Assembly: GCA_003164755.1 (NCBI GenBank)
Contig: PLUB01000095.1
Span: 153 to 54,464, forward strand
Direction: 5' to 3'
Origin: Methanosarcina sp.
GTDB lineage: Archaea; Halobacteriota; Methanosarcinia; Methanosarcinales; Methanosarcinaceae
DNA: 54,312 bases
The notes below the pieces were generated by a model. The model was not told the DNA's origin. It ran no database searches and saw only the letters and a program-made list of their open reading frames with translations. Positions 39,765 through 48,639 of this stretch are shown piece after piece (position 1 is the first letter of the stretch; every line of letters begins with the position of its first letter). Position numbers and translations under genes: made by a program.

Positions 39765-41261
39765 ATGCCTGAAAATATACTGGGAGCTGAAAAAAATATT
39801 ACAGAAGCACGAATGCTTGAATTCGGGAATGGAAAGGAAGAATATGCCTCCAAGGAATCCTTTGGTAACAAAGGTTCGATCCTTGTAGGTATGTCTTCCC
39901 TGGGTATCCCGGTGCCCCCTGGTTTTGTCCTGAACGTCTCTGTATGTGAAGATTACTCCAAAAATTCAAGGCATCTTCCCGATGATGTGGCCAACCTCCT
40001 CAGGCAGGGCATTCTTTTCATTGAAAGTGTAACCGGAAAGGTTTTTGGGGGTCCTCCTCCACTTATGGTTTCTGTCAGGTCTGGAGCTGCAGCTTCTATG
40101 CCAGGTTCTATGGAAACTCTACTGAACGTGGGGCTCTCCAGGAATACCGTAAGATCCCTCATTGCTAGAACAGGAAACCCCAGTTTTGCCTGGGACTCGT
40201 ATCGGAGGCTAATAGAGGGGTTTGGAAGAATAGTGTTTTCTCAGGATCCTTCCATATACAGAAACCTGCTAAATTCCGCAATAGATGCTGCTGGAATTCC
40301 GGAAGAAAAAGAACTGGATTATATGGAGTTAAGGGAACTTGCAACGAAGTATGAACGGTTTTTCTTTGATGAAAGCGGGAGACCTTTCCCAGAGGAAGCA
40401 TACGAACAACTTGAAATTGCTGTCAGGTCAGTGCTTGATTCCTGGATTAGTCCAAAGGCAAAGGAATTTCGGGAAATCCAAAATATCAAAGGTGTCCGAG
40501 GCACGGCAGTTACTATCCAAACCATGGTTTTCGGAAACATGGACCTTAAATCAGGATCAGGGATTGTTTTTACAAGGAACCCATGGATAGGCGATAAACT
40601 GTCTGTTACCGATTTCAGGCTTGAAGCTCAGGGGGAGGACTTGGCTTCAGGCTCAAGAGCGGGGACATTAGGATTTGAGCTGGGAACTGCTTTTCCGGTT
40701 GTTTACAAAAAGCTGGAAGGAATAGGGAAAGAGCTCGAAGACCATTTTAGGGACATGCAGGACATTGAATTCACTGTTGAAGAAGGAAAACTCTACATTC
40801 TCCAAAGTCGCAATGGAAAACGTTCTCCCATGGCAGCCTTGAGAATCGCAGTCGACCTTGTAGAAGAGGGACTCATTTCCTCTAATGAGACTCTACGAAA
40901 GCTGGGAGGGATAGACCTGAATTCTATTTCAGTGCAGAAAATCAGGACTGATAAACCTATCTTGGCAAAAGGTGATTCAGCGTCAAGTGGGGTTGCTATA
41001 GGGAAGATCGCGTTTAGCAGTGAGAGGGAAAAGAGCTACGCTCCCGGAGAAGCTGTGATTCTTGTTCGGGAAATCCTCATTTCTGATGACCTTCTAGGAA
41101 TTCACGCTTCTGCAGGCCTCCTGGCATCCAGCGGCGCCAGAACTTCCCATGCAGCTGTTATAGCTCGCCAAATGAGCAAAGTATGTATTGTCAATTGCAG
41201 GGAGCTCAAACTTGATCCTGGGGGCAGGAAATGTAACATAGGAGGAAAAGAGTTCATGTGA
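39765..41261 (+). CDS. PPDK-like ATP-grasp plus phosphohistidine protein, no PEP barrel
   Basis: A 498-residue homologue of the N-terminal and central parts of pyruvate phosphate dikinase. ASKESFGNKGSILVGMSSLG and SVRSGAAASMPGSMETLLNV form the ATP-grasp domain (ASMPG and E-T-L-L-N are PPDK rather than PEP-synthase style), with VFGNMDLKSGSGIVFTRNP and LYILQSRNGKRSPMAALRIA. The swivel domain has phospho-acceptor H462 in ARTSHAAVIARQMSK. Normal PPDK continues with a ~340-residue pyruvate/PEP TIM barrel; here nothing follows. The frame is also shifted by one base near 41256-41262. The lost tail EGDVISLDGTSEEVYEGKVE and onward is readable to TAA 41377-41379, so the gene is slightly truncated. GGAGGG upstream lies inside the preceding gene. 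It may pass phosphate from ATP to an unknown acceptor; the adjoining protein is a candidate partner. Confidence 0.75.
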   Translation: MPENILGAEKNITEARMLEFGNGKEEYASKESFGNKGSILVGMSSLGIPVPPGFVLNVSVCEDYSKNSRHLPDDVANLLRQGILFIESVTGKVFGGPPPLMVSVRSGAAASMPGSMETLLNVGLSRNTVRSLIARTGNPSFAWDSYRRLIEGFGRIVFSQDPSIYRNLLNSAIDAAGIPEEKELDYMELRELATKYERFFFDESGRPFPEEAYEQLEIAVRSVLDSWISPKAKEFREIQNIKGVRGTAVTIQTMVFGNMDLKSGSGIVFTRNPWIGDKLSVTDFRLEAQGEDLASGSRAGTLGFELGTAFPVVYKKLEGIGKELEDHFRDMQDIEFTVEEGKLYILQSRNGKRSPMAALRIAVDLVEEGLISSNETLRKLGGIDLNSISVQKIRTDKPILAKGDSASSGVAIGKIAFSSEREKSYAPGEAVILVREILISDDLLGIHASAGLLASSGARTSHAAVIARQMSKVCIVNCRELKLDPGGRKCNIGGKEFM

Positions 41262-41393
41262 AGGGGACGTGATAAGTCTGGATGGGACAAGCGAGGAGGT
41301 CTATGAGGGAAAAGTTGAGGTAAAGTTCGAAAAGCCAGTAGAACTGCTTGAAGTGGTGGATGCATGGAAACAAAAATAATCTGCTTGAGGAAA

Positions 41394-41404
41394 TTTTTTT
41401 TTTT
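41394..41404 (+). terminator. T-tract terminator after the PPDK-like gene
   Basis: Eleven consecutive T lie 15 nt after the shifted stop of the PPDK-like gene, flanked by GAGGAAA and TTTCCT that can pair. Oligo-T tracts terminate archaeal RNA polymerase. Confidence 0.5.
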
Positions 41405-41420
41405 CCTGAGAATTAAAAGA

Positions 41421-41505
41421 GATTTGGATAAAATCCGATTTTTGGCTAGTCATTTATAAAGAATTTATAAACAATCTATTTGATAAGGAGTTTATCGAAA
41501 TCTTC
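41421..41505. repeat. palindromic dispersed element, family 1
   Basis: GAGATTTGGATAAAATCCGA at the left edge and AAGGAGTTTATCGAAATCTT at the right edge, with CATTTATAAAGAATTTATAA in the core. It sits directly behind the terminator of the PPDK-like gene and before the Mth938-like pseudogene. See the copy at 23841. Confidence 0.55.
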
Positions 41506-41577
41506 CATACCAAGAACAGAAATAACATAAAATGTGAAAGAAACGAGAAGAAAGGATAATTATGAAAGGAGAAAGTA

Positions 41578-41938
41578 ATGAAGCCAAAGATAAACTTAAC
41601 CAGTTTCAGTTCTATTACTGTCAGAAGTCAGATCTTTGAGCATGATATTATTATCCGTATTGATGAGTGGGCAGAAAAGTGAAGGAGAAATCTTTCGAAA
41701 AAATAGACAAAATCTCTACAAAGTCTCGCTTACTGAGTCTGAATACATCTATGATAATGGAGTGGAGGAGATAATTATTGGTACTTGCCATGCAGGATAT
41801 GTTGAGCTTTCAAAAAGAGCCAGTAAGTTTTTCGAAGAAAAAAATGCAAAAACAAAACTCCTTCCCACTCCAAAAACAATCGAATTATGGAACAAAAGCA
41901 AAGGAAAGGTAATTACAATGTTCCACGTGATATGCTGA
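41578..41938 (+). pseudogene. broken Mth938-domain protein gene
   Basis: The ATG at 41578 follows AGGAG and begins MKPKINLTSFSSITVRSQIF. After FEHDIIIRID the frame hits TGA and TAG within RRNLSKK, then continues in another frame as KVSLTESEYIYDNGVEEIII, GTCHAGYVELSKRASKFFEE and LLPTPKTIELWNKSKGKVI. The order and motifs match small Mth938-domain (DUF498) proteins, including the V-E-E-I-I-I-G-T and P-T-x-x-A/T-I-E-L-W-N segments. Two stops plus a frameshift inactivate it. The family's function is poorly known. Confidence 0.7.
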
Positions 41939-42604
41939 AATTTGGGCATTGTCTTGAAATTGCTGTAAATTGGAAATCTAATTTAGGTATGCATCATAAA
42001 ATTTGGTTCTTCTGAAGTGAAATTTTCTATTCAACAATTTATTAAGATTTGTGACTTTATAGAAAAATCGACGCATTGCCATTTGTAGGCAGTGTGTCAA
42101 TTTTTCAAGGATCACTCCACAAACTCGTCTATCTTGCTGCAGGCATCTTTCACCATTACCTCACAAGACCATTTTTGGCAGTCGATGCCATTAATAAAAA
42201 CAAAGCTTCAGTTACTTATTTTCGGCGTTATGGTTCGGAGGATAAGGACCATGTAATCTTAATACTATTTAGTTTAGGTTAGTACTATTTAGGAAATATA
42301 CATAAAATCTATCACAAATTAAATCTATCTTAATTTAGAGGTTTTCTAGTAACTTACACAGACTTTCAATTGGCTGTGGCACCCCCCACTGCTCACAAGA
42401 TAAACTTTTTGACAACTACTAGTAGTTGATAATCACAAAGTCTTGAGGATTTCACAAGAATAACAGCTGTAGATATCTAGAGGGTCTTAGAGCTTCGCAA
42501 TAGGACAAAGTCTGCACTCAAAGACAAGGATAATGATGTTTATTTTTATTCACACTTTATATAAGACAAACAAAAATTTAGTGGTAAAGGAAAGGAATTA
42601 TGGC
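41939..42604. repeat. intergenic with family 3 repeat
   Basis: About 42372-42482 is a repeat copy related to 49340-49485 (CTTGAGGATTTCACAAGAAT against CTCGAGGAATTCACAAAGAC). A 68-codon frame at 42076-42282 (MPFVGSVSIFQGSLHKLVYL) has no ribosome site; I do not recognise it. A TATA-like box CACTTTATATAAG at 42552-42564 precedes the pentapeptide gene. Confidence 0.4.
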
Positions 42605-43008
42605 ATGGTTGAATTCGAAGGAGCTAACCTTAAAGAAGCTAACCTTAAAAGAGCTAACCTTGTAGGGGTTGACCTTATAAAAGCTAACCTTGCATGGGCT
42701 AACCTTAAATGGGCCAACCTTGAAGGGGATAACCTTAGAAAAGCTAACCTCTAATGGAGTAATCTCAGAGAAGCTAACCTTAAATGGGCTGACCTTACAG
42801 GAGCTAGCCTCATAGGGGCTAACCTTCAAGGGCTAACCTTCATGGAGTTGATATCACAGGAGCTAACCTTGAGGAAGCTAACCTTAGAGAAGCTCATTAT
42901 TGAACATTTGAACAGCTTTCTAAAGTGAAAACACTTCATGATGCAAAATTAGACGAAAAGCTTCTCAATTCACTTAGAAAAGAACATGTTCGTCTTTTTA
43001 AAATGTAA
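42605..43008 (+). pseudogene. pentapeptide-repeat protein gene, multiply broken
   Basis: From the ATG at 42605 (AAAGGAAAGGAATT upstream) the protein reads MVEFEGANLKEANLKRANL, then further A-N-L-K/x-x units, typical pentapeptide repeats that fold as a right-handed beta helix. TAA at 42752-42754 interrupts after RKANL. The repeats go on (WSNLREANLKWADLTGASL), lose frame near 42828, recover as GANLHGVDITGANLEEANL, hit TGA at about 42900, and a tail with TFEQLSKVKTLHDAKLDEKL runs to TAA 43006-43008. Two stops and one frameshift show decay. A truncated 49-residue product could still be made. Confidence 0.75.
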
Positions 43009-43389
43009 ATATCCTCATCATTTTCGAGATCCATAAAATCCATTAAGAAGTTTGTCTTATTATCTTTAAGTTCAATCTTTAATATGAAAATATAAAGGGG
43101 TCCAAAACTTGTCAAACTGATAGATAATTAAGTTGTCTGGGAATTAAGCATTGTATCGGTTTTCTGCAATATGATGGACCCAAGGCAATTACTGGAAAGG
43201 AAATTTCATCTTGTGAAAACCAACCAAAATATAGTATGCAAAATTTGACTTCCAATATACAAAATAATTATGGGAAAAAAGTGATTGTGTAAGTTGAAAG
43301 GTTCTATCTGGCTTGACTTTAGGCTATTATTCAAATTACACATTCACAATTTTCCTATTTTTATCTATTAGCTATGTTTACACTCTCGT
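43009..43389. other. intergenic, no gene recognised
   Basis: AT-rich spacer between the pentapeptide relic and the converging coiled-coil gene. Nothing convincing seen. Confidence 0.35.
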
Positions 43390-43727
43390 TTACTTGTTGA
43401 CTTGGTTTTCAATTTCGGTATGAGTTTGTTCATATTCGGTTTGTAAGCTGTTGTACTCACTGAGCATAACTTCAAGCTCTAACTTTATTAATTTGGCCTT
43501 TGCTTTTTTTATTAAGGTTTTATCTTCTGCTATAATTTTGAAGTTTTTGATATCATAGTGTACTTTTTTATTTCATCTTTTGCCAGAAGTTTATCTTCTT
43601 TCGCTTCTTTTAACAAATTCATTTTAATATCTTTTATTCTATTTGCTTTTTGTTCTATGTCCTCTATTTTTTCGAGGTTTGTTTTAAGCTTATTGAGTTC
43701 TTCTGATCTCTTTGTATCTTTTGTCAT
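43390..43727 (-). pseudogene. lysine-rich coiled-coil protein gene with one frameshift
   Basis: The ATG at 43727 follows GAGGG and begins MTKDTKRSEELNKLKTNLEK, an amphipathic Lys/Glu coiled coil, up to DEIKK. The frame slips near 43560 and continues as YDIKNFKIIAEDKTLIKKAK, KLIKLELEVMLSEYNSLQTE, ending ENQVNK at TAA 43390-43392. Both halves have the same coiled-coil character, so it was one gene of about 112 residues. Unknown function. A single indel separates the halves. Confidence 0.55.
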
Positions 43728-44002
43728 CTTAGCCCTCTTAAAATATGCATTCAGAGAATTTTTTATAATACTACTTATCATAAGTAGTTAATATTCAGAT
43801 ATATATGCACGTAATGATAAAAATAAACTAATATAATTGAGCTCATCGAAAATATAAAGGTCAGTTGAATCATCAATAATAATAATTCATTTTATATCCA
43901 ATTTTCCTCGGAACGAGGAAAAATTGTGTAGCTACTCACAAAACGACCTAAATCGTTATACAAATAATCATATTTTGTGTGTAAGAACATTATGGGGGAA
44001 AT

Positions 44003-46588
44003 ATGGAAATCGAATCAAAGTTTATGGTATTAGGCGAAACAGATATTCAAGCCCTTGAAACGTTATCTCAACTGGGAGATTATTCTATTTCCAAAGCTGC
44101 AGTACAGATGATAGAAGATACATTTCTGGACACAAAAAAACTGTATTTAATGGCTGAGGGTTATTATCTGCGACTACGGAAAGAGATCGGACTAGAAGGA
44201 CAGTGGTTGACCCTCAAGAGTTTGGGTGGGTTCGAAGCTGGAATACATAGAAGAGAAGAATATACTAGTTTTCTACCAAAAGAGATTTCTGCATTTGAAT
44301 GTCCAGATATCAAGATAAAGGAATTGATATTCGAACTTAGTTCAGGATTTGACTTGCTTCCATTCCTGAAACTTAAACAAAAGAGGGTTTTACACCAGGT
44401 GAAACTGGGAGAAAAACAAATAGCCGAATTATCTTCAGATTATGTGAGCTTTAAAAGCGAAAACAGGGAAAAGCTCTACAACGAACTTGAAGTTGAACTG
44501 AAGACTGAAGGAACACCTCAAGATTTGCAGGCTATTGTGGAATATCTAATGGAAAATTACAACCTTGCAGAAAATCCCTTTTCCAAATTCGAAAGAGCAC
44601 TTCTCTTCAAAAATAATCTTCCGGAAAAAACCATTTTAAGCTTCAAGGAAAGGGCTTTTTGTATGCAGCTTTCAGACCAAGAAAATGTATATGGAAAGCA
44701 GGCTAGAATTCTCCTTTCACTTGATAAGGGTTCAAATGCAGCAGAATTAAGCCTTTTTCTAAAAATCCCTGAGCTAGAGATCAAAACTCTATACTCTAAA
44801 TTTGAAAAAGAAAGGCTTTTCATCTTCCCTTTTATCTCTGAAAAGAATAAATCAAGGGAATTCCATTTTCAAGCTGGGCGCTGCTCACTGGGCAAAAGCC
44901 ACGAAGATATCAGCTTCAAGGAGTGGACTCTTGAAACCCTCTTTGAGCTCTATGGAGTAAATAAAACCAGGGCAGAAAATATTAGAAGCAATGCATTCAT
45001 ACTTTTTGACGGACTTTTCCCCTACCATAGATTAGGCCAGGAAGAGAGAGAAATACTGGGCTTTGCAGCTCTTTTCCATGACATCGGAATTTCGGTTTCA
45101 ATAGAAGGAAAAGCCAATGTTGGTAAAGAAATTATCTTGACCCATCCTCTTAAAGGGTTAAAATCCCACGAACTCAGGATGCTCTCTCTAATCATGGAAC
45201 TCCAGTCCCCAGAAATCAATGTAAAAAATCTGTCATCAGCTCTTGAAAAATCAAGCATCATGTTACCTCCAGAAATCAAGAACAAAGCCTTAATTCTTGC
45301 CTCTCTTTTTCGGATTGTGTATTCTCTTGATAAAAGGGACTTGAAGTTCTTGCCAGGCATAATCAAGCAGGTAGAGAAAGCAGTTGAGGTAAAAATTTTT
45401 GGGCAGGATGCGCAAAAAGCTGTAAAAAGAATAGAAACAGAAAGTGAATTATGGGAATACCTTTTTGGCACAAAACTCCTCTTCACACATAGAAAAAAAA
45501 CTAATGAAGTAAAGTTTATTGAAAAAAAGCCAGAAGAAATTGGTGAAATGACTGAAAAAAAGGATGAAAGCAAAAAAGAGAAAGGAGATCTGAAATTTGA
45601 AGCTAGACCACATCACTCTATGGGTATGGTAGCTCATAAGATTTTTTCCCAGCAGTTTGCCAGAATGCTTGCACATGAGAAAGGAACTCGTAAGGGAGAA
45701 AATATAGAAGAACTTCACGATATGAGGGTTGCGATCCGCAGGATGAGGGCTGCTGCAAAGATCTTTGAAGCATATACGGATTCAAAAAAGCTTGGACCTC
45801 ACCTGAAAGAACTCAGAAGTACCCTTGGAGCACTCCGGGATGTAAGAGATTTGGATGTTTTTCGGGAAAAAGCTGAAGAGTATCTAAAAAAACTTCCCCC
45901 TGACGGCAAAAATGAACTTGAACCCCTATTTACAGTTCTTGCCGAAGAGAGGAAAAAAGCTCTGAAAAACATGCTTCTCTACCTGGACAGTGAAAAATAC
46001 GCTAATTTCAAAAAGGAGTTCTCAGATTTTCTTTCTGCTTCCGAATGCTGGGCTCTGCAAACTACAACCAGAAAAAACGACGCACTGCCTTATAGAATTA
46101 GGGATGTGCTTCCTTCAATCTTATATTCCAGTTTCGCAGACATCAGTGCCTATTCTGAATGGGTAGAAGGACCATATGTCTCTGTAGAGAGACTTCACAG
46201 ACTAAGGATTGCAGCCAAAGGACTGCGCTATACACTTGAGTTCTTTGAAGACACCTTAGAAAAAGAAGCAGAAACAATGATCACAGAATTTAAAATTCTT
46301 CAGGATCATCTTGGGAATATACAAGACGCTGTTGTTGCAATTGACTTGCTGGGGTCTTATCTACAGACAGGGGATTGGGACCTTTCAGAAAGGAGGCAGT
46401 ATTCTGGAGAAAAGAAAATTCCCGACTTCCTGAGAGGAGTTGAAGCCTACAAGACATCTAGGGAAAAAGAGCTCCAAACACTACTCAATACCTTCCTTGA
46501 AGCGTGGAAAAAAATCCAGAGCGAGGAGTTCAGACAGAAAATTGAAAGCGCAATCAAAAACCTATATAAAGAACCAATATTTGTATAA
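44003..46588 (+). CDS. CYTH-HTH-HD-CHAD multidomain protein
   Basis: An 861-residue fusion. Residues 1-205 are a CYTH domain (MEIESKF gives the ExExK motif; YYLRLRKE, WLTLKS and LYNELEVELKT are tunnel strands) that binds triphosphates in a metal-dependent way. About 226-270 look like a helix-turn-helix (ARILLSLDKGSNAAELSLFL). About 305-500 resemble the HD-type C-terminal domain of Ppx/GppA with H359-D360 in ALFHDIGIS, but other metal ligands seem lost. From 537 (HHSMGMVAHKIF) to about 850 lies a CHAD domain with ELHDMRVAIRRMRAAAKIF, LGALRDVRDLDVF, and LHRLRIAAKGLRYTLEFF, the conserved His/Arg helices that bind polyphosphate. GGGGGA precedes the ATG. It is probably a polyphosphate- or triphosphate-binding or hydrolysing protein. 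The stand-alone HD protein at 52121 is related to its middle part. Confidence 0.88.
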   Translation: MEIESKFMVLGETDIQALETLSQLGDYSISKAAVQMIEDTFLDTKKLYLMAEGYYLRLRKEIGLEGQWLTLKSLGGFEAGIHRREEYTSFLPKEISAFECPDIKIKELIFELSSGFDLLPFLKLKQKRVLHQVKLGEKQIAELSSDYVSFKSENREKLYNELEVELKTEGTPQDLQAIVEYLMENYNLAENPFSKFERALLFKNNLPEKTILSFKERAFCMQLSDQENVYGKQARILLSLDKGSNAAELSLFLKIPELEIKTLYSKFEKERLFIFPFISEKNKSREFHFQAGRCSLGKSHEDISFKEWTLETLFELYGVNKTRAENIRSNAFILFDGLFPYHRLGQEEREILGFAALFHDIGISVSIEGKANVGKEIILTHPLKGLKSHELRMLSLIMELQSPEINVKNLSSALEKSSIMLPPEIKNKALILASLFRIVYSLDKRDLKFLPGIIKQVEKAVEVKIFGQDAQKAVKRIETESELWEYLFGTKLLFTHRKKTNEVKFIEKKPEEIGEMTEKKDESKKEKGDLKFEARPHHSMGMVAHKIFSQQFARMLAHEKGTRKGENIEELHDMRVAIRRMRAAAKIFEAYTDSKKLGPHLKELRSTLGALRDVRDLDVFREKAEEYLKKLPPDGKNELEPLFTVLAEERKKALKNMLLYLDSEKYANFKKEFSDFLSASECWALQTTTRKNDALPYRIRDVLPSILYSSFADISAYSEWVEGPYVSVERLHRLRIAAKGLRYTLEFFEDTLEKEAETMITEFKILQDHLGNIQDAVVAIDLLGSYLQTGDWDLSERRQYSGEKKIPDFLRGVEAYKTSREKELQTLLNTFLEAWKKIQSEEFRQKIESAIKNLYKEPIFV

Positions 46589-46902
46589 GGGAAAGAAGGA
46601 TCCATTTCCAATCCTCACACTAAAAATGAACGCTAACTAAAATGAAGAAAATGTGGCTACGGAAACGTATAATATCTTAGCACTAAGTATAACTATTCAG
46701 GTAACTTGTGAGTGAATAGTGTTTATTGCTGAATTACTCACGAACATAAACGACAATGAAAAAAATAAACTGGAAATTCAAAAGGAAAAATGCTAATAAG
46801 TAAATTCTCTAGTATTAATGATGAAGAATTAAATTGCTAGCACACTAGTAATGACGACTAAAATGGGAAGATATATCTCTAACAAATTTCTTTTACTTTT
46901 CC
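46589..46902. other. short intergenic region
   Basis: About 310 nt without a gene or recognisable repeat, AT-rich. Confidence 0.35.
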
Positions 46903-47322
46903 ATGTACACAGAGGAATGGAAAAAAATCAAAACAAAGGTACCTGGAGACCTTTGGGGAAAAGTAGAAGCTTTGGGTTTTGACAATCATAATACAGCAGT
47001 TATTACCGCCTTTGAAAAACTAATATCTGAACCTGAATTAAAAAGCTCTGGGAAAGAACAGGAAATTAAGATACAAGAATTGGGAAATCGGGTTGAGGAG
47101 GAACAAAGACGTACTCAAGTATTACAAAGAGAACTTGAAATAAAAATGGAAGAGGCACAGAAGCAAATCAAAGATTTGGAAAAAAATATTGAGAAAGCGG
47201 AGAGGAGGGAAATATACCTTGAAGAAATTCACAATAATTACATGCTCCAGGTCCAGACTTTGATTAAGCAAAAACAAATTGTAGCGCCTGGAGAAAAGAA
47301 ACCATGGTGGAGATTCTGGTAA
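46903..47322 (+). CDS. coiled-coil protein with KKPWWRFW tail
   Basis: A 139-residue protein. The N-terminus MYTEEWKKIKTKVPGDLWGK with VEALGFDNHNTAVITAFEKL resembles a short DNA-binding ribbon-helix-helix or helical head. Residues about 55-120 are a charged coiled coil (EEEQRRTQVLQRELEIKMEE). The C-terminus ends PGEKKPWWRFW, an aromatic motif seen at the end of other archaeal coiled-coil proteins. Function unknown. No clear ribosome site; a TTTTACTTTTCC stretch precedes the ATG. The distinct composition supports it as a gene. Confidence 0.6.
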   Translation: MYTEEWKKIKTKVPGDLWGKVEALGFDNHNTAVITAFEKLISEPELKSSGKEQEIKIQELGNRVEEEQRRTQVLQRELEIKMEEAQKQIKDLEKNIEKAERREIYLEEIHNNYMLQVQTLIKQKQIVAPGEKKPWWRFW

Positions 47323-47361
47323 TATCTGGAAGGCCTATTTTTTAAATCGATATTTGAAGCT

Positions 47362-47453
47362 TGAACTACCACTCCGCTGAAGACTAAGTGGCTTCTTGGT
47401 TCATTCCGTTCTCTTTTGAGAAGATTCACCAAAGCCCCATCCCCACATCCCAC
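47362..47453 (-). ncRNA. omega-RNA-like right-end remnant of a TnpB element
   Basis: The minus strand reads GGAATGAACCAAGAAGCC, a stem with ACTTAGTCTTCAGCGGAGT (arms 47387-47391 and 47369-47373), then GGTAGTTCA. This order (GAACCxAGAAGCC, short hairpin, AGTTCA) is what follows the tnpB stop in many IS605/IS1341 elements and forms the 3' part of the guide-type omega RNA. No intact tnpB lies upstream on that strand, so it is a remnant. The identification is from memory of the motif. Confidence 0.4.
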
Positions 47454-47861
47454 TGATGTCAGATTTCAATTAGATTTTAATCACTGATAACGAATTTTTT
47501 GATGTTACTCGTTGAGAACAAGTCAAAAGTCAGCACTCTCACCATCATTCGAAAACTAAAAAAACAGACAACAATTTGGCTATGGAAAACGCAAAAAGAG
47601 TATTTGAAAAAAGACTATTGGAAAGAACATATACTAAGTAGTTAGGGATATTCCGAATTTTCGATAGGCAATCTTAGCAACGAAGCAGCAGAAAATTGCA
47701 TACAGAACCAAGGTTGAAGTTAATTCTGACATCCATTGACCTGAAGATCCAGTGGTTTTACGCTTGTTCTATAAAATATGAATAAGCCCCTAACTTTAGA
47801 AATTTATATAAAATCCAAAAGATTTTATTGTATTAGACTCACGATTAATTGAACATTTTAA
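47454..47861. other. intergenic, no gene recognised
   Basis: No tnpB motifs could be read on the minus strand next to the omega-like segment and no other gene is convincing. Confidence 0.3.
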
Positions 47862-47882
47862 ATCAATTCGAGGGGAAGAGGT

Positions 47883-48527
47883 ATTAATAAAAACAGGACA
47901 AAAAAAATTTTACCTGAAGGAACAGAAGCTCATTATAGAAAGCATGCCGGAAAATTAGTGATCGAGCTGGAACTCGATGGCCTGGAGCAACTTAGTAATT
48001 CTTTTGACCCTGCTCCATTTAATGAAAAAGAGCTGAATCAGGATGCAGAAGAATATATTTACAATGCTGTGGATGAATTTCCCTTGAAAAAGCCTCTTGA
48101 AATAATGATACATCTTCCTCCTTCCGAAGTCAGTACCGAAATCGAAGTTAACCTCACAAAAGCTATAAGGAATCACTTCTCTTACAAGAACCTCCTTACT
48201 GAAATCGAGCTAAGAAGAATTCTTTATCAAGGAAGAACAAACTTTCTAATAGCTCTTATTTTTCTTTTTTTGTGTCTTCTTACAATTAGACTGCTTTCGA
48301 CCTTTGAAGAAAGTTTGATGAAATCCCTTTTCTCCGAGGGTCTTCTTATAATAGGCTGGGTTGCTATGTGGGAGCCAATAAATACTTTGTTATATGGTTG
48401 GTGGCCTATTGTCCACAAACGCAATATCTATCAAAAAATAATTGATATGGATATATCTATAAGAATGGTCTCTCAAGCAGAAGAGAATATTTATCATTAC
48501 CGTGTTACTCCAAAAAAAGGATTATGA
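47883..48527 (+). CDS. membrane protein, unknown; 5' end uncertain
   Basis: The frame is open from 47862 and encodes (from 47883) INKNRTKKILPEGTEAHYRK, HAGKLVIELELDGLEQLSN, a soluble part, two transmembrane segments (TNFLIALIFLFLCLLTIRLL and LLIIGWVAMWEPINTLLYGW) and a C-terminal soluble tail HYRVTPKKGL. The first standard start in frame is GTG 47958, but the upstream residues look coding and a strong ribosome site, GAGGGGAAGAGG (47870-47881), points to a start just after it, where only ATT or ATA is found. Either the start was mutated, a base was lost in the A8 run at 47900-47907, or GTG 47958 is used (189 residues). Family unknown. Confidence 0.55.
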   Translation: MNKNRTKKILPEGTEAHYRKHAGKLVIELELDGLEQLSNSFDPAPFNEKELNQDAEEYIYNAVDEFPLKKPLEIMIHLPPSEVSTEIEVNLTKAIRNHFSYKNLLTEIELRRILYQGRTNFLIALIFLFLCLLTIRLLSTFEESLMKSLFSEGLLIIGWVAMWEPINTLLYGWWPIVHKRNIYQKIIDMDISIRMVSQAEENIYHYRVTPKKGL

Positions 48528-48639
48528 GATCTATCAGCAAATAGGATTTATGCGATTGAACTAAGAATCAATATTAGTAAATATTAAACTGGCCAATATA
48601 TAAAAAGTCTCTTACCGTGGAATCTTTGGAGCAACGTTA

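Noticed and set aside
42578..42829. Minus-strand 83-codon repetitive frame over the pentapeptide gene
   Set aside because: It is the reverse complement of the pentapeptide repeats; the plus strand has the start, ribosome site and recognised motif.
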